The notes under the pieces were generated by a model. It worked only from the letters and a program-made list of their open reading frames with translations, was not told where the DNA came from and searched no databases. Below are positions 43,154 to 51,352 of a DNA stretch of 64,000 bases, piece after piece. The DNA is from Kiritimatiellia bacterium (GTDB lineage: Bacteria > Verrucomicrobiota > Kiritimatiellia > RFP12 > UBA1067): assembly GCA_016296065.1 (NCBI GenBank), contig JAEDKA010000007.1, forward strand, positions 1-64,000, in the 5' to 3' direction. How positions within the stretch are numbered: the stretch's first letter is position 1; every line of letters starts with the position of its first letter. The translations under genes were made by a program, and so were the position numbers.

Positions 43154-44553
43154 AGTCTGTCCTCCGGTTCCTCTTCGAGAATCACCGCCGCGGCGCGTCC
43201 GCCCTTTGCGGCGGAGCCTACGGGGGCCGTCGCGTCGAAGTTCGCGCCCAGCACCGCCGCGCGCCTCGGATTCGAGCTGTCGCCCGTGATCCACGGACGG
43301 GCCTCGTCGAGGAGATATGCGCTTGAAGAAAGGTTCGACAGCGCCTCGTGCGGACGCTCCGGGGCGATCTGCGGCGGAAGGACGCGGCGGTGGAGGGCGA
43401 GCGCCGCCTTGAGGATCCCTGCCGCCATCGAGGCGCGGAGCGTGTGCCCGATGTTGCCCTTTACGGACCCGAGCGCGACGAGCGGTCCGCCTGGCTTGTG
43501 CTCGCCCCATAGCCGCTGCACGGCCTCTATCTCGCGACGCTCGGCGACGGCGATTCCGCTGCCGTCAGCTTCGACGAGCCCAATCGACTTGACGGGTATT
43601 CCGCTGCCGTCCGTGGCCTCGGCGAGCATCGCGGAGGGATTGTCGTCGGGGTTGTGTCCGATCGCCACGGACCTAATGAGCGCGTATATCCTGTCGTGGT
43701 CCTTGAGCGCGGTGGCGCGGCGCTTGAGGACGAAGAACGCGCCGCCTTCGCCGGGAATCGTCCCGTCTTGCTCCTGCGCGAACGGATGCAGCTCGCTGCG
43801 GGTGGAGAAGGGCACTTCGCCGGAGAGCCCCTCTAGGTATGCGCGCGGAATGGGAGGCGTCAGCGCGCCGGCGATCGCGACGTCCGCGCGGTCCGAGAGA
43901 AGGTCGCCTATCGCGTCCATTATTGCCGTAGCGCCGGTGAGCATTCCGGCATCCATGGTCGTCGCGACGCCAGAGAACGAGCACTCGCGCGCAATCCAGG
44001 AGGCGAAGCGATAGCCAGTGCCCAGGAGGAATGAGGATGCATTTGGCGCGGGAAGCGACTCGACGAGCTTCATGCGCACCGCATCGAGCGACTCCTCCGG
44101 GGCATGAGGGAAGAATCGCCGGATTATGTCGAGCGTCTGGTCCATGAACGCCGTGTGCTGGAGCCAGTTGACAGTGGAAGCGTTGAATGGCGGCGCGTAG
44201 CCGATTCGCACGCTGCCGCGCACAGGGTCGAGCGAACGGTGGCGCATCCCGGCGTCGGCGAGTGCGTCGAACGCCAGCTGCGACGCGAAGTAGAGATCCT
44301 GGTTCTCGCCGGCGTTCACCTGGCGCGGAAAGTTCTGCATTGCCGGCACGCACGAGAAGAGGTTGCCGAGCTGGCCCATGCGCACTGGGTACGGACGCTC
44401 GAAGACGTTGCGCTGCCCGAGCGGAATCTCCGCGTCCGGCCCGAGCGGCGTGAGACAGCACCGCCGCGACATGACGGCGCTCCAGAACGCCGCGGGCGTG
44501 GGGCACGCGGCGAAACGGCATGACATGCCGACTATTGCGATGGAGAAATCCAT
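43150..44553 (-). CDS. Beta-ketoacyl-synthase-like protein lacking the active-site cysteine
   Basis: 467 aa. The ATG at 44553 (MDFSIAIVGMSCRF) is 6 nt after TAAAAT; an ATG at 44559 would touch the -10. Thiolase-fold KS as in type I PKS/PfaC. The nucleophile region reads TTMDAGMLTGAT, so Met204 stands where Cys is expected in VDxACSS. The first catalytic His is replaced (EADGSG, Asp330 for EAHGTG). The second His is kept (GNIGHTLRASMAAG, His370). It therefore resembles a chain-length-factor/decarboxylase-type partner rather than a condensing enzyme. It would need an active KS from another locus. First gene of a two-gene operon. An insertion sequence begins about 50 bp upstream. Confidence 0.85.
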   Translation of the reverse strand: MDFSIAIVGMSCRFAACPTPAAFWSAVMSRRCCLTPLGPDAEIPLGQRNVFERPYPVRMGQLGNLFSCVPAMQNFPRQVNAGENQDLYFASQLAFDALADAGMRHRSLDPVRGSVRIGYAPPFNASTVNWLQHTAFMDQTLDIIRRFFPHAPEESLDAVRMKLVESLPAPNASSFLLGTGYRFASWIARECSFSGVATTMDAGMLTGATAIMDAIGDLLSDRADVAIAGALTPPIPRAYLEGLSGEVPFSTRSELHPFAQEQDGTIPGEGGAFFVLKRRATALKDHDRIYALIRSVAIGHNPDDNPSAMLAEATDGSGIPVKSIGLVEADGSGIAVAERREIEAVQRLWGEHKPGGPLVALGSVKGNIGHTLRASMAAGILKAALALHRRVLPPQIAPERPHEALSNLSSSAYLLDEARPWITGDSSNPRRAAVLGANFDATAPVGSAAKGGRAAAVILEEEPEDRL

Positions 44554-44588
44554 GCGCATATTTTACCATATCCAGAGCATATCCGCAT

Positions 44589-44604
44589 AGCCGATCTGCA
44601 TTTG
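44589..44604. repeat. Target-site duplication, left copy
   Basis: AGCCGATCTGCATTTG; the identical 16 bp follow the element at 46161-46176. Confidence 0.75.
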
Positions 44605-46160
44605 TGTCGTGTAGATTTCAAAACCGGAAAAGTTGTAGCGAGCAAAACCGGAATGATTTTCATGCTCTCGCGGCGACCCAAGCTAATACAGCCGGGCTGT
44701 TTTGAAGGCCCGGCTGCCGCTTGGGCACCCCGCCGCGACACCTCTCCATTCAGTCACCGACTCCTGTACACCTTCGGATTGTTGGTGAACACCACCTTCG
44801 GCGACGTTCCCTTTTCCGGCTTGTTGAGCACGAGAGACACGGTTCCGTCAAGGTGCCGGCAGATCCACACGCGGGTTCCATTTGCGCATTCCGTCGAGCA
44901 GAGGAATCCGTCGACCAGCAACCGCCCGCGCGGCCCGATCGTCGAACCTTTCCATTCCGACCAGATCAGCTCCCACCATCCGTCCTGCGGGGGCTGACGC
45001 AGCTTGCACTGGCCCGACCTGATCTTGTCCGTCCAGACGTTCAGCGGCACGTCGTGAAGCTCACGGTGACGCTCGAACCCGTTGCGGTAGTCGACCAGGC
45101 AGTCCAGCTGTTCGTTTACCTCTTCAAGGGGAGTGTCTCCCGTAATGCCTTCCCTCGCCGCGTACGCCGGAAGCCTGTCCTGCCAGACCTGATGCACACG
45201 CTCGATCTTCCCCTTCGCCTCGGGCGTGTTCGCAAAGACGAAGGAGATGTCGACGAACTTCAGCCTCCTGCCGAGCTGGGTCAGCGACCCGTCGTCGTTC
45301 CTGAAGAAACCCGCCTTGTCCACGTAGATTTCCAGGGGGAGGCCGTATCTTGTGAAGGCTCTGTAGAACAAGTCCAGATACGACTCGACCGTCTCCCTCC
45401 GGTAGAGCCGGCAGCCGACCTGCATCCGGCTGCAGTCGTCAACCATGTCGATGAGCAGCAGAGCCTGGCAGGAGCGTCCGAGAAAGTAGTCGGGCGTCGC
45501 GTCCAGCTGCCACAGCTCGCCGACCGACTTGCGCTGCCAGCGGCGGACGTGCGCCGGAGGCCGCGCCCTGTGGTCGGCCAGGTGGAGGTTGTGCGCAATG
45601 GCCCAGTGCCGGACCTGGGAGCGCTCTACGGGGAAGCCGAAGCGCCTCCCGACCTCGCTGGCGACAAACGCATACGAATACCGTTTCGCGTCGCCATCCG
45701 GCTCCAGTGCCCTGCGCAGGAACGACTGCACCTTGTCAGGCCACGCCGGCATGTGGTTGCCGCCGGACGAACCAGGCTCCCAGTCGTCGCCGAGCCCCTG
45801 AGCCCGTGCCGCGAGGTAGGACGTGCGCAGCGAATACAGCTGCGACTGCCCGACCTGAAGCGACTCCATCGCCTGCTGGCGGGTGATCGCTCCGGTTACG
45901 AACTGCATCATCGTGTCTCGGACATGCGCGACACCCAGTCGGTTTGATATTTGCTGTTTCATGGAGCATAGTATACTCCACATTCCGGTTTTGCTCGCTA
46001 CACCGAGACGGCCGCCCCCCATGGGGGGCGTATGGTTTTCTTAACTTTCAACAATCGCCATCTTTGAAGCAAAATCCCTCGCTGAAGCCCGCTTAACAGG
46101 CTCTCTCGCTCCATTCCGGTTTTGCTCGCTACAGCATTCCGGTTTTGCTTTCACCGCGAC
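44605..46160. mobile_element. Insertion sequence with DDE (rve) transposase, IS1202/ISNCY-like
   Basis: About 1.56 kb between exact 16-bp direct repeats. The left end reads TGTCGTGTAGATTTC then AAAACCGG. The right end, read inwards on the minus strand, is GTCGCGGTGAAAG then CAAAACCGG. The subterminal TGTAGCGAGCAAAACCGG then AATG at 44634-44655 recurs inverted at 45981-46002 and 46112-46133, so AAAACCGG occurs five times near the ends. These are likely transposase-binding sites. The intact transposase gene and intact duplication point to a recent insertion. The long duplication reminds me of the IS1202/ISDol1 group; assignment from memory. Confidence 0.8.
44754..45962 (-). CDS. DDE transposase with integrase-core (rve) domain
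   Basis: 402 aa; ATG 45962 lies 7 nt after TATACT, again a leaderless arrangement. The N-terminal HTH region (TRQQAMESLQVGQSQLYSL) is followed by a linker, then the rve core: Asp154 in WQLDATPDYF, Asp215 in IYVDKAGFF and Glu254 in AKGKIERVHQVW, the complete DDE triad. A C-terminal beta region (STIGPRGRLLVDGF) completes it. The enzyme appears intact. Confidence 0.9.
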   Translation of the reverse strand: MKQQISNRLGVAHVRDTMMQFVTGAITRQQAMESLQVGQSQLYSLRTSYLAARAQGLGDDWEPGSSGGNHMPAWPDKVQSFLRRALEPDGDAKRYSYAFVASEVGRRFGFPVERSQVRHWAIAHNLHLADHRARPPAHVRRWQRKSVGELWQLDATPDYFLGRSCQALLLIDMVDDCSRMQVGCRLYRRETVESYLDLFYRAFTRYGLPLEIYVDKAGFFRNDDGSLTQLGRRLKFVDISFVFANTPEAKGKIERVHQVWQDRLPAYAAREGITGDTPLEEVNEQLDCLVDYRNGFERHRELHDVPLNVWTDKIRSGQCKLRQPPQDGWWELIWSEWKGSTIGPRGRLLVDGFLCSTECANGTRVWICRHLDGTVSLVLNKPEKGTSPKVVFTNNPKVYRSR

Positions 46161-46176
46161 AGCCGATCTGCATTTG
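46161..46176. repeat. Target-site duplication, right copy
   Basis: Second copy of AGCCGATCTGCATTTG, directly after the right end of the insertion sequence. Confidence 0.75.
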
Positions 46177-46271
46177 CAGTCCGTGCTGGGGTGCGATTCT
46201 AAACCGTTGAACCGCTTGCGCGCAATTCGGTTGGTATCGAGGCCTGCGCCGACCTGCTCGCCCGAACCGCA

Positions 46272-46453
46272 GTTCGCGGGCACCCCACCGACATGATTTC
46301 GACGCGCGCGCCTTCACGCGCGCCCTTTACCGTGGCGGTCGAAATCACGTCGGGCCCGCGAACGTGCTCTCGTGCGACAGTCGGCCTCCGGCCTCGACGC
46401 AGCAAGCCGCCCTCCGACCCTCTGTCGCCATCCTCCGCCTGTGGCACGAGAGC
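46272..46453. other. Highly structured intergenic region (candidate RNA or palindromic element)
   Basis: Nested complementarities. GTTCGCGGGC (46272-46281) pairs with 46354-46363. The 15 nt at 46289-46303 pair with 46338-46352 (14 of 15). GCGCGCG-CCTTCA-CGCGCGC lies inside (46304-46323). A second domain closes with GCTCTCGTGC (46366-46375) against GCACGAGAGC (46444-46453) and has GACAG/CTGTC within. No protein-coding reading explains this. It stands about 50 bp before a regulated promoter. Confidence 0.5.
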
Positions 46454-46504
46454 CGCGCAAGCCTCGACAGGTCCTCCACACTTTCGAACTTCACGCTCTG
46501 CGGT

Positions 46505-46553
46505 AATCCCTACGATTGTAGGGATTGTGCCGGACTGCAGTAACGATTATAAT
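46505..46553 (+). promoter_or_regulatory. Promoter/operator of the second carbohydrate locus, copy 1
   Basis: Perfect dyad AATCCCTAC-GATT-GTAGGGATT (46505-46526), overlapping a -35 TTGTGC (46525-46530); 17-nt spacer; -10 TATAAT (46548-46553). A leader of about 80 nt follows. Confidence 0.75.
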
Positions 46554-46571
46554 CTTTAGTGGAAAACCGAC

Positions 46572-46643
46572 ATGGAGGGTATGCACATGAAGAACGGATA
46601 TTCGAGATCGGTGTCTGGCGCACGACAGGAGGTGCGGCGATGA
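46572..46643 (+). CDS. Possible 23-residue leader peptide
   Basis: ATG 46572 to TGA 46641-46643, product MEGMHMKNGYSRSVSGARQ then EVRR. Its stop overlaps the start of the next gene as ATGA, and the Shine-Dalgarno of that gene (AGGAGG) lies inside it. It could couple translation. It has no obvious Shine-Dalgarno of its own and may be fortuitous. Confidence 0.3.
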   Translation: MEGMHMKNGYSRSVSGARQEVRR

Positions 46644-49414
46644 TAGCGCCGTTTGTTCTCGCGGCGGCGATGAGCGTCTTCACGGACGACTTCGCCACGA
46701 ACCAGACGCTGGCCGAGCACTGGCAGGCGGACGGAGAGATCCGCAGCGAGGAGGGGCATCTTGTCGTGACGCCCGGCGCGAAGGCGACCTGGCGCGGCAC
46801 GGTGCCGGAGCGATACGTGCTCACCTGGGTCGAGGGTGCGGCGCGGCAGATGCGCCGCGTTGAATGCACGCGCGCCGAGAAACCGAAAGTCGTCTTCATC
46901 GCCGGCGCGCAGGCACGCCTCATCGACGATGTCGTCGTGTCGCTTCCGGAGGACGCAAACGCATCGCCGAACCTGATCGTGAACTCAGGATTTGAATTCG
47001 ACGAGGACGGCATACCTCCGTACTACTGCAATCGCGGCAGCTTCAACTGGCGAAAGCACTCCGGCGACGAGTACGAGAGCTGGACGCGCGCCTTCATGGT
47101 CGACCGCGAAGAGCGGCACTCCGGACGGCAGTCGCTGCGCGTCGAAGTGAATTCGCTCTGGGGATCGCTCAGCTTCTACCCGTGGCGCACCGCCACGCAG
47201 AAGGGCGCGCACGGCGTCTTCACAGGATGGATGAAGGCCGGGAAGCCCGGCATGAAGATCGAAGTCGCGATCGGGAACGAGCGCCGCGCGTTCGACCTGT
47301 CGACGGACTGGGCGCGCTACGAGTTCGCGTCCACGAACATGCCCGCGCCGGGGATCTTCAGCCCCGTGACGTTCAGCGTCCGAGACCCCGGAAAGTACAG
47401 CGGCGCAATATGGTTCGACGACCTGCAGCTCGAATACGGCGACAAGGCGACGGAGTGGCGCGCGAGCGACCTCGACGCCTCGCGCTTCGGCGCGCAGCCG
47501 AAGGTGGAGCGTCCGCCGACGGTGCAGGTGAAGAAGCTTCCCGAGGGCGTAAAGCCGGCTACGGACCTTGCCCCCTGGGAGAAGTTCGCGGCGGATGCCG
47601 GGAGGTTCTACATCAAGCGCCAGGAGCCGATCAACCGCACGCAGGCGTTCCTCGCGTGCGACGACGACAACCTGTACATCGGATACCGCAACTTCGGAGA
47701 GGACGTTTCGCAGCTCTCGCACAAGCCGTACTTCAAGGACGACACCGGGATCTGCATGAACGACTCCGTCGAGGTTCTGCTGCGCCCGACGGAGGAGAAG
47801 AAGAACTACCACTTCTTCTGCGCGCCCAACGGAAGCCGCGCCGACGCCTACGGAGAGGACAAGACATGGGACGGAACATGGACCGTCAGCGCGCGCGACG
47901 CGGGCGGGGCCGTGGAGTACCTCGTGACCGTTCCGTTCGCCGACATCGCCGCGAACGGCATATCGCCGAGATGGCTCTTCAACCTCGGACGCAACGACCG
48001 CCACAGCGTGAACCCGCAGTGTCCCGGCACGTCCTACACCAAGGGCGGAGACTTCCGCGACGACGCGTACTGGGCGTCGTTCGAGCTGCCCGCAGACGTC
48101 GCCGCGAAGTGGGCGCGCGTCGCGGACGCGAAGAAGCCCGCGGCGAAGCCGGTTGTGCTCGGACGCCTCGATTTCTACATGAACGAGCCCGAGGCGCGCT
48201 GGCGCATCTGGGACGAGAAGGGGAAGATGGAGGAGGTTGCGCTCGACATCTCTAAGATGGCGTGCGGGACGAACTCCGTCACGGTGAAGGCGCACGGACG
48301 CGACTGGCCGACCGAGGTCGTAAAGCTTCCGTACTGGAAGGGCGCCACGCAGGTGAACCGCTTCTCGCGGTCCGTCATGCACGGCGGCGAGCAGGTCCTG
48401 ATGGTCTCGAACTGCCTGCTCGTGAGGGAGAATCCGAAGAACGACAACGGACGCTACGAGCAGCTGGAGATCATGAAGAAGCGCGGTTTCCGCTACGGGC
48501 ACCTCTGCACATTCTCCGACAGAAAGTTGACGGAGCAGACGGCCGAGATGCTCGAATACGGCAGGTCCATCGGCATGGACTTCATCCTCTGGACTGGTGA
48601 CAGGGACGGACGGGACGAGACGCGCGCCGATACGCGTGCGCGCCTCAAGGACTTTGACAACATCATCAGCCGCGTTGCGACCGACGAGCCGGAGCTCGCG
48701 CGTCCGAGCGACGAGGTGCGCGATTTCATGATCGCGGAGAAGAAGCACTATCCCTACACGCCCGTGCAGATGAACAACACGACGTTCGGCTTCCCGAGCC
48801 GGTTCGCGGACCTCACAACGGACATCTTCATGCTCGACGCATACCTCACCGCCGCGGAGTTCAATACGGTCGACCAGATACTCCGCAACGTCGACGAGAT
48901 GCTCAAGGCGCGCGAGGGCGTCCCGTGCTGGTTCTTCCTTGCGGGGATGAACTCGATACACTACAAGCAGCCGTCGTACGCCGAGCAGACCGCGCAGTGC
49001 TGGGGCGCGATATGCGCCGGATGCTCCGGAGTCACCTGGTTCCTGAACATGGTGGGGTCCGAGGCGAACTGGCGCGCGATGATCGACTTCAACCGCGAGG
49101 CGCAGGAGCTGAAGGACTTCATCCTCTCCGAGGAAATCTGCGCGCCAGTGCAGGCCTCCGCGGGTACCGACCTGCTCAGGGTCCGCACGTCGAAGTGCGG
49201 CGATGACTGGTACGTCTTCACCTGCAACATCGATGCCGCGCCGCTCGCCGAGGTCGTCTTCACGCTGCCGCTGGAGGCGCCGCAGTCCGGCACCGTCGAG
49301 GTGCTCTACGAGAACCGCACGATTCCGGTCTCGGACGGAAAGTTCTCCGACTCCTATCCCGCCCACTTCCGCCACATCTACCGCCTGAAAGGGGCGGAGG
49401 GAGGCGCGCGGTGA
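46640..49414 (+). CDS. Secreted TIM-barrel glycosidase-like protein with N-terminal carbohydrate-binding modules
   Basis: 924 aa. The ATG at 46640 follows AGGAGG by 6 nt; a start at 46559 would fall in the leader. Short signal-like MIAPFVLAAAMSVF. Residues about 100-270 are a CBM4/9-like jelly-roll (NLIVNSGFEFDEDGIPPYY, WFDDLQLEYGDKATEW). Residues about 300-500 resemble a CBM9/DOMON-type sandwich (AFLACDDDNLYIGYRNFGED, DDTGICMNDSVEVLLRP). Residues about 590-880 form a TIM-barrel-like domain (MKKRGFRYGHLCTFSDRKL, MDFILWTGDRDGR, ISRVATDEPEL, MLDAYLTAAEF). I cannot name its GH family. Glu in TDEPEL is a possible acid. The next gene overlaps by 4 bp. Confidence 0.75.
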   Translation: MIAPFVLAAAMSVFTDDFATNQTLAEHWQADGEIRSEEGHLVVTPGAKATWRGTVPERYVLTWVEGAARQMRRVECTRAEKPKVVFIAGAQARLIDDVVVSLPEDANASPNLIVNSGFEFDEDGIPPYYCNRGSFNWRKHSGDEYESWTRAFMVDREERHSGRQSLRVEVNSLWGSLSFYPWRTATQKGAHGVFTGWMKAGKPGMKIEVAIGNERRAFDLSTDWARYEFASTNMPAPGIFSPVTFSVRDPGKYSGAIWFDDLQLEYGDKATEWRASDLDASRFGAQPKVERPPTVQVKKLPEGVKPATDLAPWEKFAADAGRFYIKRQEPINRTQAFLACDDDNLYIGYRNFGEDVSQLSHKPYFKDDTGICMNDSVEVLLRPTEEKKNYHFFCAPNGSRADAYGEDKTWDGTWTVSARDAGGAVEYLVTVPFADIAANGISPRWLFNLGRNDRHSVNPQCPGTSYTKGGDFRDDAYWASFELPADVAAKWARVADAKKPAAKPVVLGRLDFYMNEPEARWRIWDEKGKMEEVALDISKMACGTNSVTVKAHGRDWPTEVVKLPYWKGATQVNRFSRSVMHGGEQVLMVSNCLLVRENPKNDNGRYEQLEIMKKRGFRYGHLCTFSDRKLTEQTAEMLEYGRSIGMDFILWTGDRDGRDETRADTRARLKDFDNIISRVATDEPELARPSDEVRDFMIAEKKHYPYTPVQMNNTTFGFPSRFADLTTDIFMLDAYLTAAEFNTVDQILRNVDEMLKAREGVPCWFFLAGMNSIHYKQPSYAEQTAQCWGAICAGCSGVTWFLNMVGSEANWRAMIDFNREAQELKDFILSEEICAPVQASAGTDLLRVRTSKCGDDWYVFTCNIDAAPLAEVVFTLPLEAPQSGTVEVLYENRTIPVSDGKFSDSYPAHFRHIYRLKGAEGGAR

Positions 49415-51246
49415 AGTTCCGGGCGCTTATCCTTGCCTCACTTGCGGTAGGCGCTGCGGCGGCGGCCGATTCGTGGAGCCGGGCGGACGCGGAATCGCTC
49501 CTGAAGACTTGGTGCGACGCGCTGGTGAAGTATCAGATCGCCGGAACGGACGATCCCGCGCTGGACGGTGGGGTGCTGTGCCCCGCGTGTTGCTTCGCGC
49601 ACGGACGCGCCGCGGACAGCGTCTATGCGCTCGTCTACGAATGGAAGCGCACGGGCGATCGGAAGTACCTCGACGCCGCGGAGCGGATGCTCGACTGGAC
49701 CGATCGCAACATGGTCACGTACGACGGCGCGAACTACAACGACGTCAAGGTGTACTGGCGCGGCATCACCGTGTTTTCCCAGACGTCGCTCGGCAAGACG
49801 CTCATGGCATTCGGCGATGATCTCCCGAAGGAGCTGAAGGAGAAGTGGACGGCGCGGTTCCGCGTGCAGACGGACTACCTTCTCGGCTTCTTCTCGAACG
49901 GACTCGGTGACATCAACGTCAACTACCCCATAACCTTCTGCGAGGCGATGGCCGTCGCGTGGAAGCTTCTCGGCGACGACGCATACAAGGCGAAGGGCGA
50001 TACGATGTACGAGCTCGTGAAGCCGCTCTTCCTCGGCAGCGGGCTCCTCGCCGGAGAAGGACACCCCAACACGGGAGTCTCCCCGCGCGGATGCCGTCCG
50101 ATCGACCTCGGCTACAACCTCGAGGAGTCGATTCCGGCGCTGTACCACTACGCCGAGCTCACAGGACGAGGCGACATCGTCCCGGAACTCGACCGTCTCG
50201 TCGCCGGGCATCTCAAGTTCATGCTTCCTGACGGAGGCGTCGACAACTCCATGGGCAGCCGCTCCTGCAAGTGGTCCTACTGGGGGAGCCGCACGTCCGA
50301 CGGACTCCTCCCCGCGCTTGCGCATTATGCAAAGCACGGCGGGAAGGGCGCGGTGCGCGCGATCGACCGCCACCTGAGGCTGCTCGCGCGCTGCACGTCG
50401 GATACGGGGCTTCTCTACGGCGGACTCTATTACCGCGAAGCAGGCGAGCCGCCCTGCATCCACCACACCTTCGCGCACGTTAAGTCGCTCGTCGACCTGC
50501 TGCTGGCCGCTCCGCCGGAGAAGGCTGCCGACGAGCAGCTCCCGCGCGAGACTGAGTACGGACGGCTCTCGTTCGGCGAGCTCGCGACGGAGCTCGTCGC
50601 CGTCGGCCCGTGGCGCGCGAGCTTCAGCGCTAACGACTTCTACTGCTCCGACGACGGTATGGACGTCGGCGGAGGTTCGTTGACTATGCTGTGGCATCCG
50701 GCGTTCGGCGTCGTCGCTGCGGGGACTATGAGCGACTACTGGTATGCGGAGTTCGCCAACTTCCAGGACCAGCGCAGGTACATCGGCGTCCTTTCCACGA
50801 CGCCGCGGATAGAGTCCGCGGACGGAGTGTGCTCGAGCGTCCGCGACCGCGCCGCGAAGGTGTCCGTGTCGTTTGCTGACGGCGTCTTCGCATATTCGGC
50901 CTCCGGGCTTCTCACGGCAAGGAAGAGGAACAAGGGTGCGCCGTTCCGACTGGAGTACACCCTCGACGCTAAGGGTCTGGCCGCGAAGGCGCACGCCGAG
51001 GGGAGGTACCGCTATGTCTTCCCCGTTGTGGCGACTGATAAGGACGAAGTCACCGTCGATGGCCGGACGGCGCTCGTGCGGCGTCCGGGCGGAACGCTCA
51101 GAATCTCTGCCGACCGCGAAATCAGGCTTTTCGATACGCAGCGCGGGAAGCGCGCCTTCACGCCTGTCGCCGGACTCATGACGGCCGTGTTCTACGTCGA
51201 AGGCGACGGAGAAGACGTTACGCTGTCCGTCTCGACAGTCGACTGA
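49411..51246 (+). CDS. Secreted alpha/alpha-barrel enzyme (glycosidase or polysaccharide lyase type)
   Basis: 611 aa from a GTG that overlaps the previous stop (GTGA). Signal peptide MKFRALILASLAVGAAAAA. Residues about 22-370 alternate helices as in (alpha/alpha)6 toroids: SRADAESLLKTWCDALVKYQ, RKYLDAAERMLDWTDRNM, YHYAELTGRGDIVPELDRLV, SYWGSRTSDGLLPALAHYAKHG. Residues about 390-611 are beta-rich (CSDDGMDVGGGSLTMLWHP). This two-part form is shared by several lyases and glycosidases. Motifs do not let me choose one. Coupled translation indicates cooperation with the preceding TIM-barrel protein. Confidence 0.7.
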   Translation: MKFRALILASLAVGAAAAADSWSRADAESLLKTWCDALVKYQIAGTDDPALDGGVLCPACCFAHGRAADSVYALVYEWKRTGDRKYLDAAERMLDWTDRNMVTYDGANYNDVKVYWRGITVFSQTSLGKTLMAFGDDLPKELKEKWTARFRVQTDYLLGFFSNGLGDINVNYPITFCEAMAVAWKLLGDDAYKAKGDTMYELVKPLFLGSGLLAGEGHPNTGVSPRGCRPIDLGYNLEESIPALYHYAELTGRGDIVPELDRLVAGHLKFMLPDGGVDNSMGSRSCKWSYWGSRTSDGLLPALAHYAKHGGKGAVRAIDRHLRLLARCTSDTGLLYGGLYYREAGEPPCIHHTFAHVKSLVDLLLAAPPEKAADEQLPRETEYGRLSFGELATELVAVGPWRASFSANDFYCSDDGMDVGGGSLTMLWHPAFGVVAAGTMSDYWYAEFANFQDQRRYIGVLSTTPRIESADGVCSSVRDRAAKVSVSFADGVFAYSASGLLTARKRNKGAPFRLEYTLDAKGLAAKAHAEGRYRYVFPVVATDKDEVTVDGRTALVRRPGGTLRISADREIRLFDTQRGKRAFTPVAGLMTAVFYVEGDGEDVTLSVSTVD

Positions 51247-51252
51247 GCCCCC

Positions 51253-51299
51253 TCCCTACATTTGTAGGGATTGGCACCGACGCGCGGAAGTGATAGAAT
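51253..51299 (+). promoter_or_regulatory. Promoter/operator of the second carbohydrate locus, copy 2
   Basis: TCCCTAC-ATTT-GTAGGGATT (51253-51272), -35 TTGGCA (51271-51276), 17 nt, -10 TAGAAT (51294-51299). The ATG at 51353 lies 53 nt beyond, with GAGG upstream. Confidence 0.75.
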
Positions 51300-51352
51300 T
51301 AAGGCGTAAAGAAACCGGGACATGCCGGGGACTAAAGAAGTGAGGTGCAACC

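Noticed and set aside
43154..43510. N-terminal extension of the acyltransferase gene to an upstream ATG
   Set aside because: The extension overlaps the KS-like gene by more than 350 bp and is a shadow of it. The GTG at 43153 with a GTGA overlap is the natural coupled start.
51271..51299. Possible sigma-54 promoter (TTGGCAC) before the third PATR gene
   Set aside because: No GC-containing -12 element occurs at the required spacing, whereas TTGGCA with a 17-nt spacer and TAGAAT fits a sigma-70 type promoter, as in the two sister promoters.
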